From NCBI GenBank assembly GCA_017607445.1, contig JAEVHH010000007.1, forward strand, positions 62,001-126,000: a DNA stretch of 64,000 nt, read 5' to 3'. A program made the translations under genes and the position numbers. The notes beneath the pieces are model-generated. The model searched no databases, was not told the origin of the DNA, and saw only the letters and a list, made by a program, of their open reading frames with translations. Source of the stretch: Histoplasma ohiense (lineage: Eukaryota > Ascomycota > Eurotiomycetes > Onygenales > Ajellomycetaceae). Numbering within the stretch: the first letter of the stretch is position 1; each line of letters opens with the position of its first letter. Positions 44,883 through 56,889 of this stretch are shown piece after piece.

Positions 44883-47800
44883 TGCTCTCAGTGTTTTCAT
44901 CTATCATCTAAGTCATCAGATGATATATCTTGTTCTCAGCAGAACAAAGCATCTGCAAGAGTGTTCTCTACTTCAGATCAATAATGAATTGTGAATGAAA
45001 AATAACTAAGAAACAATGATCAATGCATATGTCTCTCAGTGAGTTTATAAATGATTGTGAAGTATTCTAAGTTCTTATGATCAGTAACAATCTCAAACTT
45101 CTCAACACTCATAAGTTCAGACTTTCATTTCTCAAGATATTGTATGATTGCTAGAAGCTTCTTGTTGTAGATCTTGTAGTTGCATTCAGTGAATGACATC
45201 TTTTTCAAAATGAAGACACAAGATTGTAGAATATCTTCATTATCATATTGCATTAGTGTCTCATCTACTACATAATTCAAGGTGTCTGTTTTGAGAATTG
45301 TATGCTTATCTGAATTGAATGATTGCAGCATTGAAGTGTTTGTGAACATACACTTCAGCTTTTTGAATGCTGTGTCTGCTTCATCAGTCCATTGAAATAT
45401 GATGTCTTTTCAGATCAGATTCATCAGTGGTTGTATGATATTGAAGAAGTCTTTGATGAATCTTTGATAGAAGTTGATGAATTCTAGAAAGCTTCTAGTC
45501 TTTTTTACTGAGACTGATGCCTCTCAGTTGAGAATTGCTTCCATCTTCTTAGAATCCATGTGTACATCTTTTTCAGCTTCAATGATGAATTCTAGATAGA
45601 TTGTAGACTTGGTTTTGAAGTTGCATTTGTCAATGTCCACTTGCAGTTCAGCTTTTTGTAGGCAGTCAAGCACTTGTCATACATACTTACAGTGCTCAGT
45701 GAGTGATTCATCAATGAAGATCAAGATATCATTCATGTACACTGAGATGATCTCATTGAGCAGATTTTGTAGAGCTCAGTCAATGTATTTCTGAAACATA
45801 CTCAGAGCATTCACTAATTCAAAGAGAGTCACTGTCCATTTGTATAATCTGTAACACATATGAAAGACAGTTAGTCATTCATCACCTTCATTAATTCTTA
45901 TCTTGTAGAAGGCTGCAGAGATGTCAAGTTTTGTAAATCATTTTGTTTTTTCTATCTGTTTGAGTGTTTCATTGATGAGTGAAAGAGGGTATCAGTTCTT
46001 CTGTGTAATCTTGTTGAGTTCTCAATAGTTGATGCAGAATTGTAAATCTTCTTCTGATTTCTTTGCAAACAGTACAGATGCTGCAGCAGATGAGTTGCTA
46101 ACACAAATGAAGTCTTTGTCTAGTAATTCATTGAATGTTTTTTATAGAACAAGAAGCTCATTGTGTGACATGCTGTAGAGAGAATCTCAGAGTGATTGCA
46201 GATTCTTACTGTCTTTCTTGATAAGCTCAATCATATAATCTATACTGAGTTCTCAGTGAGAGAAAAGCTTTTCAGCTTCTTTCTCATTGAACACATCTGT
46301 GAAGTCTTTGTACAATTTGAGTAGTTTCTTGTGCAGTTTCTTGAGATCTTTGAGTTCTAACTTTTCTAATGCTTTCTTGATATTCATCATGCTAGCAGTG
46401 AACACTTGGACATTCTTCTTCTCATGCATTTGATGGATTAGTAGTTTGTACACTTCTGCTGATATCTGAGTGAGATCAGCAGTTCTATTGACATCCTTCT
46501 CATAAACACAGTCATCTTCTGAGAAAATAAGACAGTGATTGCATGCATTCAACAAGGTTTCAAATTCTGTGAGTCATAATAGATCAAGCATTAGATCATA
46601 CTCAAGATTTTGTATTTTGTATGCATATACATTCTTTTTCTTATGTTCTTCTATATTGATATTAAATCTTACCATGTTGTAGGAGGCAGATCCTCTGAGG
46701 CTGTCAAATTCACTGAGTTTATATAATTTGAAAAAAAGGATATGCTGAAGCTTATGCTTCTGAACCAGCTGAATGTCTATAAGAGTGTAGTGAAGGAAAC
46801 CACTGTCTATTATTGCTCATATGTTGACTAAATTATTTACAATGACAGAGATTATGATTGTGTCTGTTTGCATCTTCTGTTTGAATCTTCAGCTAGCTTT
46901 TTGCTTCTTGAGCTCTCATTCATATTTTAGAGCAAGAGCTCATCTTTTTCCTGTTCTTGTCTATCCACAGATGACACAATGTTCACACATGTGGAGGGTT
47001 TACTTGGAATGATTGCATTCAGACATTGATTTGTGAAGTGCTCTGACTTGTCACAGCATATGCAGACTTCTCTGATGATTTGATTGATGACATTCTTCTC
47101 TGAGACATTGGGGATTCTTGAGCAGCTTGTGTTCATGTGTGAAACTCAGTTCATTGATTCTGATTCAGAGATGAAGGGTGCTGCAGAGTGATTTGAGATG
47201 TACATATTTATTCAGTGAAATTCTCTACAATTTTGAAGTGCACAGAACTGAGACAGATTGTTGTTCAACAGACAAAGATCAATGCAAAATTCACTGTATA
47301 TTGAGAGCTTCAGATACTCTATACTTCAGTTATGCAATTGAAAGTTCAAGTTCTTGAACAATATATTGATCTTGACAGCATCATCTCAGTCTTGCCCATC
47401 TGCTTCTAGAAGCTTGTGATTGAATTCAGAAAGATAAATTATCAACATAACATTCATCTGATGAGTCTGATTTAGCCAGTTCAACATTTTGACTTGAAGC
47501 ATAGAATTGAGAAAGAGGAAGTTGAGTTGTCAGAAGACTAGCTCTGATGTATACTGATGATTCTGACAATAGCTCATTCAGAGTTGAAATTTTACTAACA
47601 CATCATCATTCAATCTGCTATGAATATACCACATCTGATTGGATAGCAAGTCTATTGCTCATTCATTGATGTTCAATTTGATGTTTACTTTCAACTTCCA
47701 CACAAGGTAGAGCACTAGATCTCTCTCATATTTGTTGAGGATTGAGAGCTTCTCTCTTGATGGTTTTTCATAAGGCATGAATGTAGAAGGAATGGTGAAT

Positions 47801-48322
47801 ATAGAAATGCTCATTTCAGCAAATCATCATTGCAATTCAGTCATCTATAGCATCTGCTGCTGAAGAATGCTTCATAGATCTAAGTTATCATCCACTGCAT
47901 TCAGATATGATGAGTGTTTGTAGAATTGTTTGTAGTTCATTTTGATGTCTAAGAACATGTAATAATAATATAAAAAAAAAGAAAAGAAATACTTGTAGAT
48001 ACTCAGTTCTCTCACAGACACTATTCACAGTGTTGCAGTGCTAAGCTTGATCAAGCTTCTTTGTGAATACTATTCACAGTGTTACAGTTCATAGACACTC
48101 AGATCTTGTAGAACACAGTTGATTGTATCTCAGATGCTTAGATATAACAGTCTATATAACTAACAATAGAGACACTCAGATTCATGAGAGATCTCTTGTA
48201 ATGACTAGACACTCAGATCTGTAAACAACACACTCAGACATAAGAACTGATAACAACACACTCAGATGTAAGAACTAATAATAAAATACTCAGATCTTAA
48301 ACACAGAAGAATCAATTCATAA
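44883..48322 (-). pseudogene. A3r RNase H, RT, protease, gag and leader, degraded
   Basis: RNase H near 44900-45350; RT with YMND at 45728-45739; pre-RT 46555-46253 (MLNACNHCLIFSEDD); protease near 46800-46560; zinc knuckle VCICCDKSEHFTNQC near 47060; gag ATG at 47958; leader palindrome 48044-48059. Mirrors A2r in order and spacing. Confidence 0.84.
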
Positions 48323-48857
48323 TGTAACAGATGTACTTCAATTAACAATCTAGCACTATTCTAATACAGATTATGAATTGATTAAGAAAAGAAAGAGAAA
48401 AGAAATCAGAAGAAAAGATTGTATGAAGAGAATTCTTATAGAGAGAATTTCAGAGCAGAAGAATATCAGAAGTCACTCCACAGTGAAGTATGAAGTGAAA
48501 GAATGTTAAAAGCTACATGAAAGAATTGTTAGAAACTACACAAGCACAGAGCATGGGGTGAGAGAATCATTGAGAGCTACACAGAAGAATTGTTAGAAAC
48601 TACATGAGTATGAAATATGGAATGAGAGAATCATTGAAGACTACACAGAAGAATTGTTAGAGACTACACAAGCACAGAGTATGAGACAGAAGAATCATTG
48701 AAGACTATATGAAAGAATTGTTAGAGACTACATGAGTGTGGAACACAAAGCAGAAGAACATTGAGAGTTACATGAGATCACAACAGCCAAAAACAAGCGG
48801 GTGCAGAAGAGGAGTTGATTGCGTAAGTTAATTACTAATGGGTGCTAACCCGTCACA
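48323..48857 (-). repeat. family A LTR, A3r 5' LTR
   Basis: 535 bp, TGTAACAGATG...ACCCGTCACA. Its last 80 bp keep several CpGs. Confidence 0.9.
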
Positions 48858-48862
48858 ATAGA

Positions 48863-51716
48863 CTCGCTATCCAATCAGATGTGGTATATCCATAGCAGAT
48901 TGAATGGTGATGTGTTAGCAAAATTCCAACTCTGAATGAGTTATTGTCAGAATCATCAGCATACATCAGAGCTAGTCTTTCAACAACTCAACTCCCTCTT
49001 TCTCAATTCTACACTTCAAGTCAAGATGTTGAACTGGCTAAATCAGACTCATCAGATGAATGTCATGTTGACAATTTATCTTTCTGAATTCAATCACAAA
49101 CTCCTAGAAGCAGATGGGCAAGACTGAAATGATGTCATCAAAATCAATATATTGTTCAAGAACTTGAACTTTCAATTGCATAATCAAAATATAGAGTGTT
49201 TAAAATCCTCAATATACAGTGAATTCTGTACTGATCTTTGTCTGTTGAACAACAATCTGTCTCAGTTCTGCATGCTTCAAAATCACAGAGAATTTCACTG
49301 AACAAATGTGTATGTCTCAAACCACTCTGCAGCATCCTTCATCTTCAAATCAGAATCAATGAATTGAATCTCACATGTGAATGTAAGTCATCTGAGAATT
49401 CTCAATGTTTCAGAGAAGAACACTGCTGATCAAATCATCAGAAAAGTCTGCATACACTGTGACAAGTCAGAGCACTTTGTAAATCAATGTTCAAATGCAA
49501 TCATTCTGAGTAAATCCCTCACACACATGAACACTGTGTTGTCTGTGAATAGGCAAGAACAGGGAAAAGACAAGCTCTCACTCTAAAACATAGACAAGAG
49601 CTCAAGAAGTAAAAAACTAGTTGAAGATTTGAGCAGAAGATGTAAGTGAATACAATCATGATCTCTGCTATTGTAAATAGCTTAGTCAATGTACAAGCAA
49701 TGATAGACAGTGGTTTCCTTCACTACACTCTTATAGACACTCAGCTGGTTGAGAAGCATAAGCTTCAGTATATCCTCTTTTTCAAACTGTGTAAGCTCAG
49801 TGAATTTGACAGCCTCAGAGGATCCACCTTCTACAATATAGTAAGATTTAATGTTGACATAGAAGAACACAAGAAAAAGAATGTATACATATACAAAATA
49901 CAAGATCTTGAGTATGATCTAATGCTTGATCTATCATAACTCACAGAATTTGAAACCTTGTTGAACACATGCAATCACTGCCTTATTTTCCCAGAAGATG
50001 ACTGTGTTTATGAGAAGAATGTCAATAGAACCACTGATCTCACTCAGATATCAATGAAAGCATACAAACTACTAACTCATTAAATGCATGAGAAGAAGAA
50101 CATTCAAGTGTTCACTGCTAGCATAGCAGATATCAAGAAAGTGTTAGAAAAGTTAGAACTCAAAGATCTCAAGAAATCATGCAAGAAACTACTCAAATCA
50201 TACAAAGATTTCACAAACATATTCAATGAAAAAGAAGCTGAAAAGCTTCCCTCTCACTGAGAACTCAGTATAGATCATACAATTGAGCTTATTAAGAAAG
50301 ATGATAAGAATCTGCAACTGCTCTGAGGTTCTCTCTACAGTATGTCACACAATGAGCTTCTCATTCTACAAAAAACACTCAATGAATTACTAGACAAAGA
50401 CTTCATTCATGTTAGCAACTCATCTGCTGCAGCATTTGTACTGTTTGTAAAGAAATCAGAAGAAGACTTATGATTCTGCATCAACTATTGAGAACTCAAC
50501 AAGATTATGTGGAAGAATCAATACCCTCTTTCACTCATCAATGAAATGCTTGAATGAATAGAAAAAGCAAAATGATTTACAAAACTTGATATCTCTGCAG
50601 CCTTCTACAAGATAAGAATTAATGAAGATGACAAATGACTAACTGTCTTTTGTACACATTACAGATTATATGAATGAACAGTGACCCTCTTTGAATTAGC
50701 AAACACTCTGAGTACATTTCAGAAATACATTAACTGAGCTCTATGAGATCTGCTCAATGAGATTGTCTCAGTGTACATGAATGATATCTTGATATTCACT
50801 GATGGATTGCTCACTGAGCATTGTAAGCATGTACAATAAGTGCTTGACTGCCTACAAAAAGCTGGACTGCAAGTGGACATTGACAAATGTGACTTTGAGA
50901 CCAAGTCTATAACCTATCTAGAATTCATCATTGAAGCTGAAAAAGATGTATGCATGGATTCTAAGAAGGTGAAAGCAATTCTCAACTGAAAGATATCAGT
51001 CTCAATAAAAGAGATTAGAAGCTTTCTAGAATTCATCAACTTCTATTGAAGATTTATCAAAGACTTCTTCAATATCATACAACCACTGACAGATCTGACC
51101 TGGAAAGATGCTGTATTTCAATGAACTGATGAAGTGGATGCAGCATTTAAAAAGCTGAAGCATATGTTCACAAACATCTCAATGCTGCAATCATTCAATT
51201 CAGATAAGCATATGATTCTTGAAACAGACATCTTGAGTTATGTAGTAGATGAGACACTAATACAATATGATAATGAAGATGTTCTATGACTCTGTGTCTT
51301 CATCTTGAAAAAGATGTCACTCACTGAATGCAACTACAAGATCTACAACAAGGAGCTTCTAGTGATCATATAATGTCTTGAAAAATGGGAGTTCAAACTT
51401 ATGAGTGTTGAGAAGTTTGAGATTGTTATCAATCATAAGAACTTAGAATACTTCACAATCACTTGTAAACTCACTGAAAGGCATATGCATTGATCATTGT
51501 TTCTTAGCTGTTTTTCATTCACAATTTGTTATTGATCTGGAGTAGAGAACATTCTTGCAGATGTTCTGTTCCACTGAGAACAAGATATGCCATCTGATGA
51601 CTTAGATGACAGATGAAAACACTGAGAGCATTGATTAATCAACTCTGCAATCATAGAAAGTTCTATGCAATCAGACAAACCCCACATACACATCAACCAG
51701 TTCCAAGCTCAAGAAT
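48863..51716 (+). pseudogene. A2f gag (rest), protease, RT and RNase H, degraded
   Basis: gag resumes as DSLSNQMWYIHSRLNG-type sequence. The knuckle VCIHCDKSEHFVNQC is at 49455-49500, the protease AMIDSGFLHYTLIDTQL near 49700, RT 50220-50990 with KLDISAAFYKIRI and YMND at 50774-50785, then RNase H with KFEIVINHKNLEYFTI (about 51400-51460). It is cut at 51716 by A3f. Confidence 0.86.
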
Positions 51717-52163
51717 TGTGACGGGTTAGCACCCGTTAGCAATTAACTTACGCAACCAACTCCTGTCATTGCGACCATGCATAACCCTCGATGTTCTTCC
51801 ACTCTGTGCTCTGCGCTCATGTAGTCTCTAACAATTCTTCTGCATAGCTCTTAATGTTCTTCTGCTCTGTGCTCTGTGCTTGTGTAGTTTCTAATGATTC
51901 TTCCATGTAGCTCTCAATGATTCTCCTGCCCCATGCTCCACACTTGTGTAGTTTCTAACAATTCTTTCATATAGCTCTTAATATTCTTCCACTTCACACT
52001 CCACTGTGGAGCAGCTTCTGATATTCTTTCACTCTGAATTTCCCTCTATAAAAACTCTCTTCATATGACCTTTTCTTCTGATTTCTTTTCTCTTTCTTTT
52101 CTTAATCAATTTGTAATCTGTATTAGAATAGTGCTAGATCATTAATCAAAATACATCTGTTAC
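51717..52163 (+). repeat. family A LTR, A3f 5' LTR
   Basis: 447 bp, TGTGACGGGTTAGCACCCG...CATCTGTTACA. The first 60 bp keep several CpGs and show the least mutated LTR start in the window. Confidence 0.9.
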
Positions 52164-54748
52164 ATTACAAATTGATTCTTCTGCATTTAAGATCTGAGTG
52201 CCTCATTATTAGTTCTTACATCTGAGTATGTCATTATCAGTTCTTATGCCTGAGTGTATTGTTTACAGATCTGAGTGTCTAGTTGTTAGAAGAGATCTCT
52301 CATAAGTCTGAGTGTTCTTATCATTAGTTATAGACTGTTGTGTCTAAGCATTCAAAACACAATTGACTGTGTTCTACAAGGCCTGAGTGTCTACAAACTG
52401 TAATGCTGTGAATAGCATTCACAAAGAAGCTTGACAAAGCTTAGCACTGCAACACTGCAAACAGTATCTGTGAAAGAACTGAGTGTCTATAAGTATTTCT
52501 TTTCTTTTTTTTATTACATGTCTCTAGATATCAAAATGAACTACAAACAATTCTACAAACACTCACCACACCCAAACACAGCAGACAACAACTTAGACCT
52601 ATGAAGTATCCTTCAGCAGCAAGCACTACAGATAGTCAAATTGCAATAATGACTTGCTGAGATGAGCACTTCCACATTCACTGTTTCTTCTACACTCACA
52701 TCTCATGAAAAGCTCTCAAGAGAGAAGCTTTCAATCCTCAACAAATATGAGAGAGATCTAGTGCTCTACCTCACATGAAAATCAAAAGCAAACACCAAAT
52801 TGAACATCAATGGACAAGCAATAGACTCACTATTCAATCAAGCATGGTATATCCATAGCAGATTGAATGACAACATATTAGCAAAATTTCAATTCTGAAT
52901 GAGTCATTGTCAGAACTATCAGTGTATGTCAGAGCTAGTCTTTCAACAACTCAACTTCCTCTTTCTCAATTCTACACTTCAAGTCAAAGTGTTAGACTGG
53001 CTTAATCAAACTCATCAGATGAATGTCATATTAACAATTTATCTTTCTGAATTTGATCACAAGCTTCTAGAAGCAGATGGACAAGACTGAGATGACATCA
53101 TCAAGATCAACATATTGTTCAAGAACTTGAACTTTCAATTGCATAACTGAAGTATAGAGCATTCAAAACTCTCAATATACAGCAAATTCTGTACTGATCT
53201 TCATCTGTTGAACAATGATCTGTCTCAGTTCCACACACTTCAAAATCATAGAGAATTTCACTGAATAAATATGTACATCTCAAACTGCTCTGCAGTGCCC
53301 TTCATCTCTGAATCAGAATCAATGAACTGAGTCTCACATGTGAATGCAAGTCATCTGAGAGTCTCCAATGTCTCAGAAAAGAATGTCACTGACTGAATTA
53401 CCAGAGAAGTCTGCATATACTGTGACAAATCAGAGCACTTTGTGAATCAATGTTCAAATACAATCATCTCAAGTAAACCCCCCACATGCATGAACACTGT
53501 GTCACCTGTGGATAGGCAAGAACAGAGAAAAGACAAACTCTCACTCTAAAACACAGATGAGAGCTCAAGAAACAGAAAGCTAGCTGAAGATTTGAGCAGA
53601 AGATGCAAGCAGACACAATCATGATCTCTGTCATTGTAAATAGTCTAATCAACATACAAGCAATGATAGACAGTGGTTTTCTTCATTACACTCTTATAGA
53701 CACTCAGCTGATTGAGAAGCATAAGCTTCAGTGTATCCCTTTTTTCAAGCTATATAAGCTCAGTGAATTTGATGGCCTCAGAGGATCTGCCTTCTACAAT
53801 ATAATAAGATTTAATGTTGATGTAGAAGGATATGAGAAAAAGAATGTATATGCATACAAAATACAAGACCTTGAGTACAATCTAATACTCAGTCTATCAT
53901 AACTCACAGAATTTGAAACCTTGTTGGACACACACAATCACTGTCTTATTTTCTCAGAAGACAACTGTGTTTACAAGAAAGATATCAATAGAACCACTGA
54001 TCTCACCCAAATATCAGCAGAAGCATACAAACTACTAACCCATCAAATGTATGAGAAGAAGAACATTCAAGTGTTCACTGCTAGCATGACAGATATCAAA
54101 AAAGCATTAGAGAAACTAGAACTCAAGAATCCCAAGAAACTGCACAAAGAACTATTCAAATCATACAAAGACTTCACAGATATATTCAATGAGAAAGAAG
54201 CTGAAAAACTTCTCTCTCACTGAGAATCTGATATAGATCATACAATCAAGCTCATCAAGAAAGATGATAAGAATCTGCAACCACTCTGAGATTCTCTCTA
54301 CAGCATATCACACAATGAACTTCTCATTCTATGAAAAACACTCAACAGATTACTGAACAAAGATTTCATTTGTGTTAGCAACTCATCCACTGCAGCATCT
54401 GTACTGTTTGCAAAGAAATCAGAAGAAGACTTACAATTCTGTGTTGACTATCAAGAATTCAACAAGATTACACAGAAGAATCAATACTCTCTCTCACTCA
54501 TCAACAAAACACTCAAATAAATAGAAAAAACAAAATGATTTACAAAGCTTGACATCTCTGTGATCTTCTATAAGATAAGAATTAATGAAGATGACAAATG
54601 GCTAACTGCTTTTTGTATATGTTACAGATTATACAAATGAACAGTGACTCTCTTTGAATTAGTGAATGCTTCAAGTACATTTCAGAAATACATTAACTGA
54701 GCTCTACAAGATCTGCTTGATGAGATCATCTCAGTGTACATGAACAAT
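52164..54748 (+). pseudogene. A3f leader, gag, protease and RT (first part), degraded
   Basis: gag ATG at 52518; gag parts 52899-53090; protease 53603-53902 with MIDSGFLHYTLIDTQL; pre-RT 53921-54223; RT to TACATGAACAAT (54737-54748), i.e. YMN followed by Asn (GAT to AAT at a CpG). It is cut by C1 at ACAAT and resumes at 62191. Confidence 0.85.
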
Positions 54749-55019
54749 TGTGAGGTGTAGTGACAGTGTGAAGAGTAACAGTAGAAGATAGTTTATAGCG
54801 TAGCGGAGATAATAGTAATATATTGTAAAGCAATATAGTATAGTAGTGTAACGTAGCGTAGTGTAGCTAATTGCTAAGGAAGAAAAGAAAGAGAAAGAAG
54901 ATGTGCGAAATACATACATCGATATATATATACATATAGAAATAGCAGTAGCGAGAGTATAATGGAAAGAGGTAAGAATAAGTGAAGATAATAAGGAAAT
55001 AATAAATGAGTGCATTACA
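54749..55019 (-). repeat. family C LTR, C1 3' LTR
   Basis: 271 bp. It differs from 61915-62185 at five sites, all CpG versus TpG or CpA. Confidence 0.93.
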
Positions 55020-55397
55020 ATTGCCCCTCTTTTTTAATAAGAGCTGCCCTCAGCGATTGTATAGATTGCTTGCTAGTAGATAATTGCATTTCCATATTGT
55101 AAGTTCTGCTTGTTGATAGCAGTATATCGATTGCATCTCCTAGATAGCTTGTATACGCATTGTTATTGATTTTCTAATGAGGTGGAATTGGTGGATTCTT
55201 TGGTTGCTAGAGGTTGTGTGCAGAGAAGCAAAAAGAATTTCTTTTCTCTTGAAGATTTCTCTTCTCTTTTAACTTGATCATCATCAAAGCTTCTTTCCAT
55301 TCTGCTGTGATTTTTTATTTTCAATAAAAAATTTTTAAATTTTCATCAGTTTTTAAATTTTCATCAGTTCTCTCTCTCCCTCTCTTCTTTTTTCAAA

Positions 55398-56261
55398 ATG
55401 GGCTCCCTTGGATATTCTGATTTTAAGTAAGTTGTTTCCTCGCTGGTGCTTATCACATATTATTGCTGGTGTTCCTTGCCAGTGGTGTTATTAGTGTGGT
55501 CATATGTGCCACTAGCTTGTTTCCATATAGCACCATTCACTGTTCACTTGTTATATTGCTCTAGCTCTAATCACATGATGCACAACAGTTGGATTCTGTG
55601 TGAATGTTGTGTCTCTAGACTTGGAGATGTTGATTTTTGGTGTGTGCTGAAGTCAAATACTCAGAAGCATTGTGAGGCTTGTGCCTCTGCAGAGAAATTC
55701 TGCAAATCTGTGAGTAATTCTTTTTAATTCTTGTTTTCTTTTTCTTTTTCTTCAGCAATGTTGATATACTGATAATGATGCTAGATGTGTGATACACCTC
55801 TTCTGAGGTGCATCATGCACGGGCGAGTGTTTATTTTTGTGGGGGTGGTGGCTGGGGAGGATATAGTCAATCACAAAAGTCATCTTTGTTGTTTGATAAA
55901 ATGATTGAATGCATCTTGTCTGATGATGCTGTCTGCTCAGAGTAGAGCAGAGACAAATGCTCTATGATTTCAGTGTCAGACAGCAGCTGAGTCTGCAGAG
56001 GTGCAGATTTTGAAGGCTGTGATTGTGTCTGATTCTTTCAGAGCAGAGATGTTAGAGAAAGAGAGGATTTTGAGAATGATGAGCTTCAGAGGCTCTGTGA
56101 TGAAGGAGTTGACTGAAAAGAAGTTGATGAAAGAGAAGTTGACTGAAGAGTCAATGAAGAAGATTGTGAAGACACTGATGACTGCAGCAGTGTCTGTGAT
56201 GTCTGCTTTTCTTATCAATTTATCACTGACATCTGTGAAGCAGAGGGAGAGAGTGCTCTGA
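55398..56261 (+). pseudogene. antisense, apparently spliced accessory gene of family C
   Basis: Runs opposite to C1 gag-pol between the chromodomain and the 3' LTR. ATG at 55398 (MGSLGYSDF), donor GTAAGT at 55427, possible acceptors at 55482 (CCAG) or 55564 (CTAG); the second keeps frame into MMHNSWILCECC, VDFWCVLK and HCEACASAEKFCKS. TGT 55671, TGT 55680 and TGC 55701 form CX2CX6C. A second donor GTGAGT (55710) and pyrimidine-rich acceptor TTCTTCAG (55755) bound a 46-nt intron. Downstream 56001-56261 is open and helical, rich in Glu, Lys and Leu. Now broken by TGA codons. The 5' part, less mutated, is also in 33740-34208. CX2CX6C resembles half of a Zn2Cys6 cluster, but that is only a motif similarity; function unknown. 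Confidence 0.58.
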
Positions 56262-56880
56262 ACAGTGGAGAAGTGGAAGAAAAAGATGAAGAAAAATGTC
56301 TTTCTTCATCAAATATGCTGAAGAATGAGTAGATTGATGAAGAAGAGAAGATATGAGAAGATAAATGTGTTGTGAGATAGACATTTGTCTATATCTCTGC
56401 ACTCAAAATGAATGCCTGTAATATACAAGTACCAGAAGGAGTATTGAGTGAGAATGACAGAGAGAGAAGATAAGAGAGATGATGAAAGAGAGAAGAGAAA
56501 GTGAGAGATGAAGAGTGAGATGAGAGTGAGTGAACTGAAGATCTTTAGACTTTTCTTAGAACTCATTTTCTTTGTCTTTTTCTTATTTGTATGTTTTTAT
56601 TTTTTGTATTTATTATACTCAAATTGAATTTTTTTTCTTTTTTCTCTTTTCTCTGATAAAATTCTTCTAAAAAGAATGCATTTGATTGGAGTTTGGATGA
56701 GATTTGTACTTCTAGTATTTTTCAATTTAAGATTTGCACTTCTGACATCTTTCAACTTGAAGTTCACACTTTTGACATTTGAGAGTATGTTGATTTTGTA
56801 TTTGTCATTCATTTTCTTGTTCAAGGAAGATTTCAAATGTCTGAGTGTTCAATATGTTTTCTTTCAGTTTTCATGTATCA
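56262..56880. other. C1 region between antisense gene and pol end
   Basis: AT- and AG-rich. No domain recognised on either strand. Confidence 0.35.
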
Positions 56881-56889
56881 TCACTAGAA

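Larger units (their letters stand above)
35582..48857 (-). mobile_element. A3r: complete family A element in A2f gag, itself split by B2
   Basis: 535-bp LTRs at 35582-36116 and 48323-48857; 5-bp duplication ATAGA (35577-35581, 48858-48862). With B2 and its duplication removed the element is about 6.1 kb, equal to A2r. Confidence 0.92.
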
